From: Euperipatoides rowelli
Taxonomy: Eukaryota; Onychophora; Udeonychophora; Euonychophora; Peripatopsidae
Length of the DNA stretch: 11,440 bases
NCBI GenBank assembly: GCA_003024985.2
Contig: PXIH01S0023970.1
Direction: 5' to 3' (one strand)
Part shown: piece after piece, positions 1 through 7,504 of the stretch
Numbering within the stretch: position 1 is the stretch's first letter
How the letters are laid out: each line of letters opens with the position of its first letter
Translations under genes and position numbers: made by a program
Notes under the pieces: generated by a model
Seen by the model: only the letters and a program-made list of their open reading frames with translations
Told to the model about the DNA's origin: nothing
The model's database searches: none

Positions 1-83
1 AAAATCAATAATTAATTTTTTTTTACAAAATCCGTTACATTTGACCTTTAAACTATTTGCTTTGGCAATTATTAATTCAAGTC

Positions 84-167
84 AGGTAAATATCATTTAC
101 AAGTTAAATCGTAATAGAAATTAAAGCCTATTTGCCTGAAAACGAGTTAAGCTAATGATATTTACTT
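84..167. repeat. Imperfect inverted repeat (small hairpin)
   Basis: AGGTAAATATCATT at 84-97 is matched in inverse orientation by AATGATATTTACTT at 154-167, with one mismatch in 14. Weaker complementarity continues inward. A foldback of about 84 bases is possible. It could be a remnant of a small foldback transposon or a chance product of A+T-rich sequence. No target-site duplication is visible. Confidence 0.35.
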
Positions 168-170
168 GGA

Positions 171-400
171 CAAATACTGTATGTACAGCACAATGTATTT
201 AAAATATACTGTAAATACACAGTATTTACTGAATGTATACTGTGTATGTTTATGCAGTATACGAGTATAGTATAGACTTTATGCTGTATATAACACTAAA
301 TGTACAATATACTGTATAATGTATTTAAGTACAGAATATGCAGTATACACTTTTTATTAATACTGTATATGGTTCATTATATACTGTATATGCTGTAATA
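171..400. repeat. Cluster of TATACTGTATA-like palindromic repeats
   Basis: The words TACTGTA, ATACAGTA, GCAGTATA and GCTGTATA recur irregularly. Exact TACTGTA occurs at about 175, 208, 310, 361 and 380. Units are not in a fixed tandem period, so this is not an ordinary microsatellite. The two strands read nearly alike because the core TACWGTA is its own reverse complement. The same word forms the clusters near 3750-3950 and 4440-4530. Confidence 0.6.
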
Positions 401-437
401 TAGAAAACAATTTTTTTAATGAGTTTGATTAATTTAG

Positions 438-765
438 GAAACAAGCTGCATCACCTACAATCCCAACTCAACAGATACAGCCGCAATTGCAGCCATCTCC
501 GCAACAACAGTCTAACCAGCATTCTCTTGTACATCCTCTTAGCACTTGTTCTAAAGAAGCTTGGCCCTGTTTAAATAGTGGTAGTAATTGCAAGTCGGAC
601 AGGCCTACTAGTGGGAACAAAACATCACAGAATGGACATAGACCCATAGTGGACACACAGGGTGGGACATTAATTAGTAGGGGTTCTGGAGGAAATAACA
701 GTAGTGGAAATACAGATCATGTTAGACATAGAAATTCATCTGCAGAAGAACAATTTAAAAAGTAA
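438..765 (+). CDS. Probable coding exon (3' end of a Q/P/S-rich protein), partial gene
   Basis: The segment follows an acceptor (AG at 436-437, preceded by TTGATTAATTT) and stays open for 108 codons from 439 to a TAA at 763-765. Base 438 is the last base of a split codon. The first 28 residues contain ten glutamines (for example PQLQPSPQQQ). After that it is rich in Ser, Asn and Gly (GGTLISRGSGGNNSSGN) and ends EEQFKK. No folded domain, membrane segment or catalytic motif is visible; it looks like a disordered tail. Codon third positions include many G/C bases, unlike the flanks. There is no in-frame ATG in the segment, so translation must start in an upstream exon outside the window. An alternative 3' end is a splice donor, AAAAA|GTAATG at 761/762, which would make this an internal exon. 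I do not recognise the protein. Confidence covers the coding call, not a function. Confidence 0.55.
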
Positions 766-767
766 TG
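762..767 (+). promoter_or_regulatory. Possible splice donor overlapping the stop codon
   Basis: GTAATG at 762-767 follows AAAAA and resembles the GTRAGT donor consensus at five of six positions. It overlaps the TAA stop at 763-765. If used, the exon ends at 761 and leaves a two-base codon remainder. The acceptor-adjacent frame at 6693 needs a one-base remainder, so the two segments cannot be joined directly. Which reading is correct cannot be decided from sequence alone. Confidence 0.3.
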
Positions 768-1526
768 TATAATTTTTTACACTAATAGTTTTTAATAGAA
801 TTTTTATTTATTTTTATTAATTTAAAATGTCAATTTTATTAAATTATCAATTTTCATATGAAAATTTTCAGATTACAGTTGTACAGCATATATTGGGCAA
901 GGGGCTGCAGTACTAGGTTTTTTTTTTGTGTGTGGATCCTATGAAATTAGAATCTAGTAGTGTATTATTTTGTTTTCATGAGGGTCTTGCTTTACTGGAG
1001 ATTGCTAGGTGTGTTCTTCAGCCCTTCAGAATTGTTTACTATACAAACTATATAAAATTATTTCATTTTCAATATTTTTAAGACTTGGCAAAAAAAAAAA
1101 AAAAAACTATATATAGACATTTATTTAGATGATATTGTGTTTCCTTATCTTTTATCAATATTTTTGGGTTTTTTTTTTTTTTCTTCCTGCTTTTGTGATT
1201 GTAAATCATGACTGCACACTGTGTATTTTATAAAAGTACTAGACTGAATGATTAGTTATGTCTACCACATTGTTGATTCTAAAGGTAAATTTTGTTTTCT
1301 TCATACTTTTCAAGTAAACAACCTTTGTGATATTTTGATCACCCATCTTGATCATGGTCAGTGGAAACAATTTTCTCCTGAAGTTTTCCCTTGTCAGACT
1401 TAGTGACATACTTTGTATAATGTACACTAATTAGTGGGAGTGAATTCATATACTGTAGATCAACTTGTTTAATCAACAATATATGAAAAATATTGGAGTA
1501 ATGGATTTAGCCAGCTGGTTTATTTA
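766..1526. other. Noncoding AT-rich DNA (3' UTR or intron)
   Basis: Immediately downstream of the 438-765 exon. It contains A- and T-homopolymers (notably an A-run of about 18 near 1090 and a T-run near 1170) and no convincing exon. Minus-strand open codons at 1239-1427 have no good splice context. No AATAAA lies close to the stop codon, so if 438-765 is terminal its transcript end is not obvious. Confidence 0.45.
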
Positions 1527-2145
1527 GAGATCAAGATCAGAAATCTCAAGACCATGACCAGAGAGTATTGTTACATTTATAAAAAAAAATCATTCAAACA
1601 CTTTAAAAGCAGTCTACATTTATAAAAAAAAAAAAATTTTAAAAATATTTATTCAGTTTCATTGCACAGCAGCAACTTCAAATGTATAGAATTTAAAAAT
1701 ACAGAACTTATTTCACTGAAAATGGACAACCATACATTATGATATAAAAACTGAGGTAAAGTTCATCACTTATCTTTACTTGGTGAGATCTCAAGATCCC
1801 ACTGTCTACAAACCCTTTTTAATAGTGATTAAATGCAGATGTTCCAAACGTTCTTTCTGTTTGAACATGCATCAAACCATTTATTGCTAAATTTTTCTAT
1901 TTAAAAATCTTTAAATGCAAATTCCACCAATAGCTGGTATTTATTTTGCAGGCAATTAGTGTAAAATGAAAAATTAAGAATCTTCAGAAATTAATTAAAA
2001 TATTGTAAATGCTGAGGTCAAGACCAAGAAGGAAATTTGGAATATCGAGGCCAAGATCATGAATAGGAATCTTGACCAGTGCAAGACCAAGTGACATTAG
2101 TGGTCTCGAGAGGTGTCTAGACCGAGACCTGGCCTTGAGACCAAA
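1527..2145. repeat. Degenerate dispersed repeat with AAGACC / GGTCTC words
   Basis: Purine-rich words of the type GAGRYCAAGAYC recur: GAGATCAAGATC at 1527, CTCAAGACCATGACC at 1545, GAGATCTCAAGATCCC at 1785, GAGGTCAAGACC at 2014, GAGGCCAAGATC at 2047, CTTGACC at 2070 and GCAAGACC at 2081. They occur in both orientations towards the end (GGTCTCGAG at 2102; GTCTAGACCGAGACC and CTTGAGACC between 2114 and 2141). Between the two ends lie A-runs and a short direct repeat, TACATTTATAAAAAAAA, at 1572 and 1615. It looks like an old transposable element or a decayed satellite; no coding remnant or clean terminal repeat is visible. Confidence 0.45.
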
Positions 2146-3569
2146 CATATCTGCCTACTGAACATTAAATTGTTTTCTTGATCATGTTACTATTGTTTTT
2201 AAACCTTATCTAAACGACAATCCCCATTTTAATTACTTTTGACCAACATTTGTTTTTGGTTAAATGAACTCTTACAAATTTTAAAAGCACAAGATTAAAA
2301 ATTCGTTTTAGTGCATGATAATTGGCTTTGGTGTAGCCTACCCATTTTTTAAATACTGGTACTTATTTTATAATGATCTAATTTCCCTGAGAAGTGGGGT
2401 ATATTAATGGCTTGCAAACTTTCTTCCTGCGCTTTTAAGTGTTTGTCCGAATCTCTTCAAATTAGAAAAATCCTTAGGATTTCACATGACACTTATGAAA
2501 TTTTCAGAATTTACTTCTGTTGTTATACCTATAATTTAAATACATTGTCTCTGAAAGAAACAGGTAGCCATTCCCTGAATATTTTGTTTATCGAATAACC
2601 TGCCACACATTAAGTAGTGGCAGATTTTTAAATTTGTTTGATGATTGCCTGGCTTCGTCATGAATAGGATTTCAGCTTAATTGTTGGTACACAGAAATAG
2701 TAACACACAAGTAAGCATACCGCTGTTTGGGTTCTGAGACAAATTATAGTCAACCTTTTTTGAAAACTCTTTCTCTATATAATGGTCTCAATGTATTTTT
2801 TTTTTCCTCTTTAGTTTTGTGGCCACATTGCATATTTTGTTTTTGCTTTATTTGTGTCACACTAGTTAAAAGCTTGTCAAAATGCCGAAAAAATGAGTAG
2901 GATCCATGTTGGGCTATTTTTTTGGTAATGGTTAAATTCTGTGCATAGTTTATTTGTTTGTTAATAAATGTAAGAGTATCATTAGGCCTAACCTATTATA
3001 ATAGATTTGGGTTTGATATTGAGGATTTTATAATTCGTGGAATAAGTACATTTAGTTCATTTAAATAGTTGAATTTTTTTCCCCTGGGACTTTAACAGGA
3101 ACGTTATTTATGATGAAACAGTGATTGCTTTCTCCAGTTATAGATTGGTGGCATAAAAAAAGAAAAATAATTACTATTGATCTAAGAGCAATGTTTTTTT
3201 GTGTTCCTATTGGATTGAAATCTTTAAGGATTATCATTTGTGAATTTTTAATTCTTTTCTTTTTCCATTCAAGAGATTTTCTTCCAAGGAAATAATTAAA
3301 TGTTTTGTGAATAATTGGGGAATCATTGATTTAACCACTGTGTACCCACACTACCCTATACAAAAAATAATAATTTTATCAAATTGATTAATATACAATA
3401 TTTTTTTTTTAAATATAAAATATGTCCCTGCCACATATACAGTGCATGGAATTGTTGAGTTATAAAGATTCTATAGCTCTTATTTTTATGTATAGGCTAA
3501 TTGACCAAAAAATGTGAATAGTTTTATCATAAACATCTCGTAAAAACTTAGTATAAAAATCTTTTCTGA
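2146..3569. other. Noncoding AT-rich DNA
   Basis: No supported gene. A 63-codon open frame beginning at 2407 has no splice context and no protein-like pattern. The rest is unstructured A+T-rich DNA with short homopolymers, consistent with intron or intergenic sequence. Confidence 0.5.
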
Positions 3570-3735
3570 TCACTGACCCTAACCCTGCTGTAGGAATTTA
3601 TGCCCCACCCACCTCCTTTTTTTATACTGTATAGCCCGTTATACTGGGAGTTGGTTACCCTCGCGGGGCTGGCAGTATTACTGACCGATACAAAATATGC
3701 CCTTTTCATTTAGCTTCAATCCTGCCCTAGAAAAT
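3570..3735. other. Small GC-richer, CpG-containing island in AT-rich DNA
   Basis: Base composition rises sharply compared with the flanks. The segment contains GACCCTAACCCTG (3576-3588), a C-rich run near 3602-3616 and ACCCTCGCGGGGCTGG (3657-3672), which can form a short CCC/GGG stem. Several CpG dinucleotides lie within about 60 bases, although CpG is rare elsewhere in the window. No open frame or known RNA fold accounts for it. It may be a fragment of an inserted repeat. Confidence 0.3.
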
Positions 3736-3749
3736 TCTTAGAAATAACA

Positions 3750-3950
3750 TTTCACTATACAGTATTCTGTATATAAGCCTATAACAGTACATATAGTATA
3801 CAGGATATACTGTATTAATATACTGTACATATACATATACTGTACAGTATATACTGTATATATATTAATGTACTGTACAGTAATATATGTATTGTATGTA
3901 CAGTAAGTTTTTATACTGTATACATAGTACAATATATACTGTTTTATAAT
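3750..3950. repeat. Dense TACTGTA/TACAGTA palindromic repeat cluster
   Basis: About eleven exact TACWGTA words occur in this stretch, several overlapping as TACTGTACAGTA (for example near 3839 and 3873). Spacers are mostly TATA and ACATA. Extended self-complementarity means the single strand could form several alternative hairpins. It is the densest of three such clusters in the window. Confidence 0.65.
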
Positions 3951-3954
3951 GTAC

Positions 3955-4113
3955 TTTCTCCGGCTTGTCTTTATCTGGCAGTCGACAATTGCCTGATGCC
4001 GATAGTAAAGTACCATAAAAACACAGGAATCCAGTTTCATCAAAATTAATACCATTTATTTGATGCTTAGTATTTACATAAATAAAAACGACAGAATCAG
4101 CAATCGCCAATCG
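3955..4113 (-). CDS. Candidate internal coding exon, unidentified
   Basis: On the minus strand a strong-looking acceptor (a T-run, then CTTATTTCTCATCAATCAG, ending at about 4114) is followed by 53 open codons with a balanced composition, containing for example INGINFDETGFLCFYGT and LPDKDKPEK. The segment ends at GAGAAA|GTACAT, a weak donor. Its length of 159 bases is a multiple of three and both ends are in phase 0. Composition is less A+T-rich than the repeat cluster that adjoins it downstream on that strand. The frame stays open beyond the putative donor into the repeat. No family is recognised and no partner exons are seen, so this may be a chance open block or a fragment of an old gene copy. 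Confidence 0.25.
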
Positions 4114-4435
4114 CTGATTGATGAGAAATAAGAAAAAAACAAAAGATACTGTATAATAAAGTAATAATCCCTGCACATGCACAGCCATTTCAAGAGTGAA
4201 ACACTGGACAGTCAAAAATCATCTTTTATACTACGATGCATATTCATGCAAATACAACTAGAATAAATTAGCATTGATTCACGTGTGATGGAAGTTATTT
4301 ATTTCATGCATAGTTTTCAATTACACAGGATAAAGCAGTGAAAACAATTACTATAAAATAGTAATGGTGTATTAAGATAGTAAACAATGCATCAACATAA
4401 TCTAGGCCGTCCCATCCATAGATAATCGATATAAA
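4114..4435. other. Noncoding AT-rich DNA
   Basis: No supported gene or RNA. It includes the polypyrimidine tract (minus strand) preceding the 3955-4113 candidate exon, and otherwise unstructured A+T-rich sequence. Confidence 0.45.
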
Positions 4436-4439
4436 ATAC

Positions 4440-4530
4440 AATTATATTGTACAATATACTGTAGGCATTGGAGATATACTGTATACAGTATATAGTAGTA
4501 TACTGCATATTTTAAACGTACTGTACACTT
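4440..4530. repeat. Third TATACTGTATA-like palindrome cluster
   Basis: TACWGTA appears about four times within 90 bases, including the compound palindrome ATACTGTATACAGTAT at about 4476-4491. It matches the clusters at 171-400 and 3750-3950 in wording but is shorter. Confidence 0.6.
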
Positions 4531-4545
4531 GTGATTTTTTTTAGT

Positions 4546-6221
4546 TTGAATAGAAACTGAATAAAAATGAATGTTTCTTAAATTTAAGATTATATACACA
4601 TTTTTTTTGAGAAAATAATTTATTTTTTTTAAAGCAAAATTATTTTTCCCTTTGAAATGTTTTATAAAATTTACAGACTACTATCTAAATTTATTTTCTT
4701 GAATTTTCTTCATCTATTCTTGGTTCTTAGTAGTCTATTATGCAATTAAATTATTATAGTGTTTTTGCATTGCTGATTTTGAGATTGAGTTTGACTTTTT
4801 TAGTCCAAATTTATTAACAATTNATTCTAAATTTGCTTGACTTTCTTTTTCATTTCCAGGACTATAGTGATCTAGCCCCTTTTACTTTGGTGTTTGTTTC
4901 AATTAACTTCATCTGTTCTTGGATTAATTTCTCTCCTGAAATGATTAATCAACTTTTTATTTGGTGTAATTATAAAGACAAGTTTGTTTTATTTAAGTTA
5001 TAAAGAAGTCAGTTGTCTGTTGTATATTAAACTAATTTTGTATAAAAAAAAAATATTTATTTCACTATATTGTACATTAGAACAAAAAATATTTTAAGTA
5101 AAGGAATTTCTATTTGCCTTTTTCTTTGTGCTTATTTTATCACTTGTTGCAGTTCAAATTAATTTGAAATATTGATTTTCATTTTCCACCTTAAAAAGCC
5201 AAGATTAACTATTTCTATATATTCATTATATTGATTTCTGGACATTTATTCTTAATCATATACAGTATATCATAATGTTACATATTTGTTATGAAATATT
5301 TTATACAATTCCCAATGTCTAGGTAAAATAGTTGGCAAGAAGGCAGACTGCCTACCGAGACTTGTGGATTCTAATCCACAATGTCATCCATGGATATCAG
5401 GTGACATTTTTAAAGAAAACAAAATCTTGTTTTCTTCAATAAAAAATAAATTCTTTAATCTTTTGCCAATGTTATTTTCTATAGATTTTTCAGTGTATTT
5501 ACAAAGTATTAGAATATACAGTAGCCTATCACATTTGACTAAAATTGGATTTTGTCTACGAGAACTTTAGTCTTACAGTATATTAAACACAATTAAAATG
5601 AATACTTAGTTTTATTGGTATACAATGCAATAATTTATAACTTTACAGCAATATGGTAATTTTCTCGAACATTACAATGTATCCACACTAATAGTTTTGT
5701 CTATTATAGTGAGGTTATTTGAATTCTTGATCATGAATAGAATATTATTGATTGAAATTGAAGTTATTTTCTAAGATCTTTAAGAAAAATTGTTCATTGT
5801 TATTTTGCTATAAATTAAAAAAATATTTGAACAAAGTGCATACAGTAAAGTATAAATCACCATGTGATTTCATACTCTGATCTATGCCATAGTTTTCATT
5901 GTTTAGAAGTGCAATAAATTTACTTAAATCGGTTGTTTTAAAGCATTTTAATCAATTCAACTGAAATATTTTTGAAGCCGTTGGTTTTGTTAATACTTTT
6001 AAAGTGTTGCTAAATAAATTGTGATGTCAAAATTGTTACAAATTAGGTTTTCAAACGCTTTTGCAAAATTGAAATCTGATTTGTATCTAAAAAGTGCTCA
6101 TGAAAGTAAAAATTTCAATTTTTTTTTTTTTAAAGTTGCTTAGCTTGTAGTTATTTTTTATGAATTTATTTATTTCAAAGCATAAAGTAAATAAAATTTT
6201 CAGCATTTGAAGTATGTTTTA
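4546..6221. other. Noncoding AT-rich DNA with minor repeats
   Basis: No supported gene. A good-looking acceptor (TTTCTTTTTCATTTCCAG, ending 4859) precedes 47 open codons ending at TAA 5001-5003, but part of that block (CTTCATCTGTTCTTGG, 4907-4922) is an imperfect copy of CTTCATCTATTCTTGG at 4708-4723, so repeat DNA is the better explanation. One ambiguous base (N) is at 4823. A short GTGGATT/AATCCAC hairpin at 5364-5379 resembles a tRNA T-arm but no full tRNA or SINE head can be built. Confidence 0.45.
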
Positions 6222-6402
6222 TCTAACTATAATAAAAGGCCACTTTGGTCATGTCTGTCACGCTGCTCTGTTTTCGCTCTATTTTCTGTCCACAGATGTT
6301 GCTGTATCCTTCATTTTTTGACGGGCTTTTCGATGTCGCTGTTATAGCAAGCTAAAAAGGAATAAATTAATGTCCGTCATTTTTGATGGGCTTTTAAACT
6401 AG
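6222..6402 (+). mobile_element. Probable short non-autonomous Helitron
   Basis: The 5' end TCTAACTATAATAAAAGG begins with TC right after a host A, and continues to ATGTCTGTCACGC, as in many animal and plant Helitrons (TC...ACTATAATAAAAG...TGTCTGTC). The 3' end has an 8-pair hairpin, GTCCGTCA (6372-6379) and TGATGGGC (6384-6391), with a four-base TTTT loop and two G-T pairs. Seven bases later comes CTAG (6399-6402), fitting the CTRR terminus. There are no terminal inverted repeats, as expected. Against it, the base after CTAG is A rather than the expected T. A second near-copy of the hairpin 3' half (TTTTTTGACGGGCTTTT) sits at 6314-6330, suggesting a nested or duplicated end. At 181 bases it encodes no Rep/helicase and would depend on a full-length relative. 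Confidence 0.55.
6372..6391 (+). other. Helitron-type 3' terminal hairpin
   Basis: Eight-base stem with a TTTT loop: 6372-6379 pairs with 6384-6391. It lies seven bases before CTAG, the position at which Helitron 3' hairpins act as the transposition terminator signal. Two pairs are G-T in DNA, consistent with an aged copy. Confidence 0.5.
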
Positions 6403-6507
6403 AATGTACTGTAGATAATCTTTAAGATTATTTACTATTCCACCAATAAACACTTCTGAAGTAAATCTGTCATAATTTCATGAAATGTTAAACTAGAATG
6501 TACTGTA
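6394..6507. repeat. Exact 20-base direct repeat flanking a palindrome
   Basis: The 20-base word starting TTAAACTAGAATG and ending TACTGTA is present exactly at 6394-6413 and 6488-6507. Between the copies lies a near-perfect palindrome, ATAATCTT-T-AAGATTAT, at 6415-6431. The first copy spans the predicted Helitron terminus, so the duplication probably arose with or after the insertion. Confidence 0.6.
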
Positions 6508-6692
6508 TATATTTTTTTAAGAGGATGGAGGGGGGATGTGCACTCATTAACACTGCAAATTGACAATTGTAATGTGATCTCAACATGACTACTGTATAAC
6601 AATTGGTTATAAAACATATAAAATTGGATATCAACTAAAAAAAAACATTTTGTGGACCATAATAGAGAAAATTGTTTTTTTTTTTTATGCAG

Positions 6693-6874
6693 CGAATGGT
6701 CAATTGGTTATTGCCGCTGGATGTTTATTTACTTTTTTTAAGAAAAAATTTCTAGCTGACCATGTAGGTACTTTTTTTCACAATGTTCTGAAACCTGGAG
6801 TGGCTAAACGTTATGTTTATGGCTTAACAAAAATTACTAAGATCATTGTTAAAATTGCTTTGAAAGAAAATTAA
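6693..6874 (+). CDS. Candidate terminal coding exon, unidentified
   Basis: A long T-tract followed by ATGCAG (AG at 6691-6692) forms an excellent 3' splice site. Translation in the frame of codon 6695 stays open for 59 codons to TAA at 6872-6874. The product has a regular protein-like composition: hydrophobic start (LVIAAGCLFTFF), basic KKK, then LADHVGTFFHNVLKPGVAK and ITKIIVKIALKEN. The C-terminal part could form an amphipathic helix with Lys spaced three to four residues apart. No family is recognised. An AATAAA at 6971-6976, 97 bases past the stop, could end the transcript. No in-frame methionine start is available in the exon, so upstream exons are required; none is clearly visible. The 438-761 segment is out of phase for direct joining. 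A decayed gene copy is an alternative. Confidence 0.4.
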
Positions 6875-6970
6875 ACTATTGTACATGTTTTGAATAATGG
6901 ACCCTTTTCAATGTCAGATTGTTCAAATGACAATAATTAAAAACTCTATCCAATTGTGGTAGCATTTATC

Positions 6971-6976
6971 AATAAA
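6971..6976 (+). terminator. Possible polyadenylation signal for the 6693-6874 exon
   Basis: Canonical AATAAA 97 bases after the stop codon, followed within about 50 bases by the GT-bearing stretch CTTGTTGG. The hexamer is expected by chance many times in DNA this A+T-rich, so support comes only from its position. Confidence 0.3.
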
Positions 6977-7103
6977 CAAATTTAAAAAAAGTCAATCCTC
7001 CCTGCTCTGTAAGATGATACCACTTGTTGGAACATTAATAATTGTTCATAAATGTTCTTAAATACTGGGTTTGATTCTTATTTCAAACTGTTAAGTACTT
7101 AAT

Positions 7104-7450
7104 ACTGATAATGGGACTGTTAATCATTAGTGAATTTCAGTTATCTTGTAAGTTTCCAAATAGGAAAAGTTGGTTTTGTTCATAAATTTAATTTCAACTT
7201 TGTTGGAGCAATAGCAGCCATTGGTAACTTTTTACAATCTGCCCAAACATTTACTGTACTTAAAAAAGAGCCAACTTTTGGCACACTGTACAAGGTTCGC
7301 TCTCTTTTAAGTAAATGTTTGGGCAGATTGTGAAAAATTACCATTGGCTGCTATTGCTCCAAAAAAGTAGAAATAAAATTTATGAAAACCAACTTTTCCT
7401 ATTTGGAACCTTAAACTTATATTCACTAATGATTAAGTCCCATTATCAGT
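7104..7450. repeat. Long imperfect inverted repeat (hairpin, foldback element)
   Basis: The left arm at about 7104-7271 matches the reverse complement of the right arm at about 7299-7450, leaving a loop of about 27 bases. Exactly matching blocks include ACTGATAATGGGACT at the tips, TTCCAAATAGGAAAAGTTGG, GGAGCAATAGCAGCCA and CAATCTGCCCAAACATTTAC. Differences are scattered substitutions and small indels (for example an extra TG before TTAATCATTAG and an extra TGTAC near 7257 in the left arm). Both tips end sharply, but no clear target-site duplication flanks them. A 67-codon open frame on the plus strand from 7130 spans the left arm and loop and is most likely a by-product. It may be a foldback/MITE-like transposon, or a local inverted duplication whose transcript would form long double-stranded RNA. 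Confidence 0.8.
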
Positions 7451-7472
7451 TCATTTTCAAAACATGATGCTC

Positions 7473-7504
7473 TTCAGCAATATGTAATGGATATTGTTGC
7501 TGAA
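7473..7504. repeat. Short hairpin next to the long inverted repeat
   Basis: TTCAGCAATAT (7473-7483) pairs with ATATTGTTGCTGAA (7491-7504), with a three-base bulge and a seven-base loop. It begins 23 bases after the long inverted repeat. It is too short for a typical animal microRNA precursor on its own. Confidence 0.4.

Larger units (their letters stand above)
1..437. other. AT-rich noncoding DNA, probably intron upstream of the 438-765 exon
   Basis: No open frame of note is visible on either strand. The first 170 bases are plain A+T-rich DNA containing a short inverted repeat (84-97 with 154-167). From about 171 to 400 the sequence is a cluster of TATACTGTATA-type palindromes. The last 35 bases have a T-run followed by TTGATTAATTTAG, which reads as a branch-point region and a 3' splice site. 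This makes the block most likely the end of an intron, if the exon at 438 is real. Confidence 0.5.

Noticed and set aside
438-480. Weak resemblance of KQAAS to the tail of casein kinase 1 alpha
   Set aside because: The match is only a few common residues; the rest of the exon does not resemble that protein, so no gene name is given.
1239-1427. Minus-strand open frame of 62 codons
   Set aside because: No supporting splice sites, and the alternative frames are about as open. Such lengths are expected in this window by chance.
2407-2598. Plus-strand open frame of 63 codons starting with ATG
   Set aside because: No splice or promoter context and no recognisable protein pattern.
3576-3588. Telomere-like CCCTAACCCTG, with a similar GGTTAGGGTT near 11380
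   Set aside because: Each is fewer than two full repeat units, too short to call interstitial telomeric DNA.
4823-4823. Ambiguous base N (another at 9928)
   Set aside because: These are base-calling ambiguities; neither falls in a proposed exon.
4860-5003. Acceptor TTTCATTTCCAG followed by 47 open codons on the plus strand
   Set aside because: Part of the block is an imperfect copy of DNA at 4708-4723, the translation is low in complexity and hydrophobic, and no poly(A) or partner exon supports it.
5333-5400. tRNA-like or SINE head: TGGCAAGAAGG resembling an A box and GGATTCTAATCC resembling a B box
   Set aside because: The spacing between the boxes is only about 22 bases, shorter than in a tRNA, and no acceptor or anticodon stem can be built. 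The T-arm-like hairpin at 5364-5379 alone is not enough.
7130-7333. Plus-strand open frame of 67 codons
   Set aside because: It lies across the left arm and loop of the long inverted repeat and enters the right arm, so the frame is a by-product of that structure.
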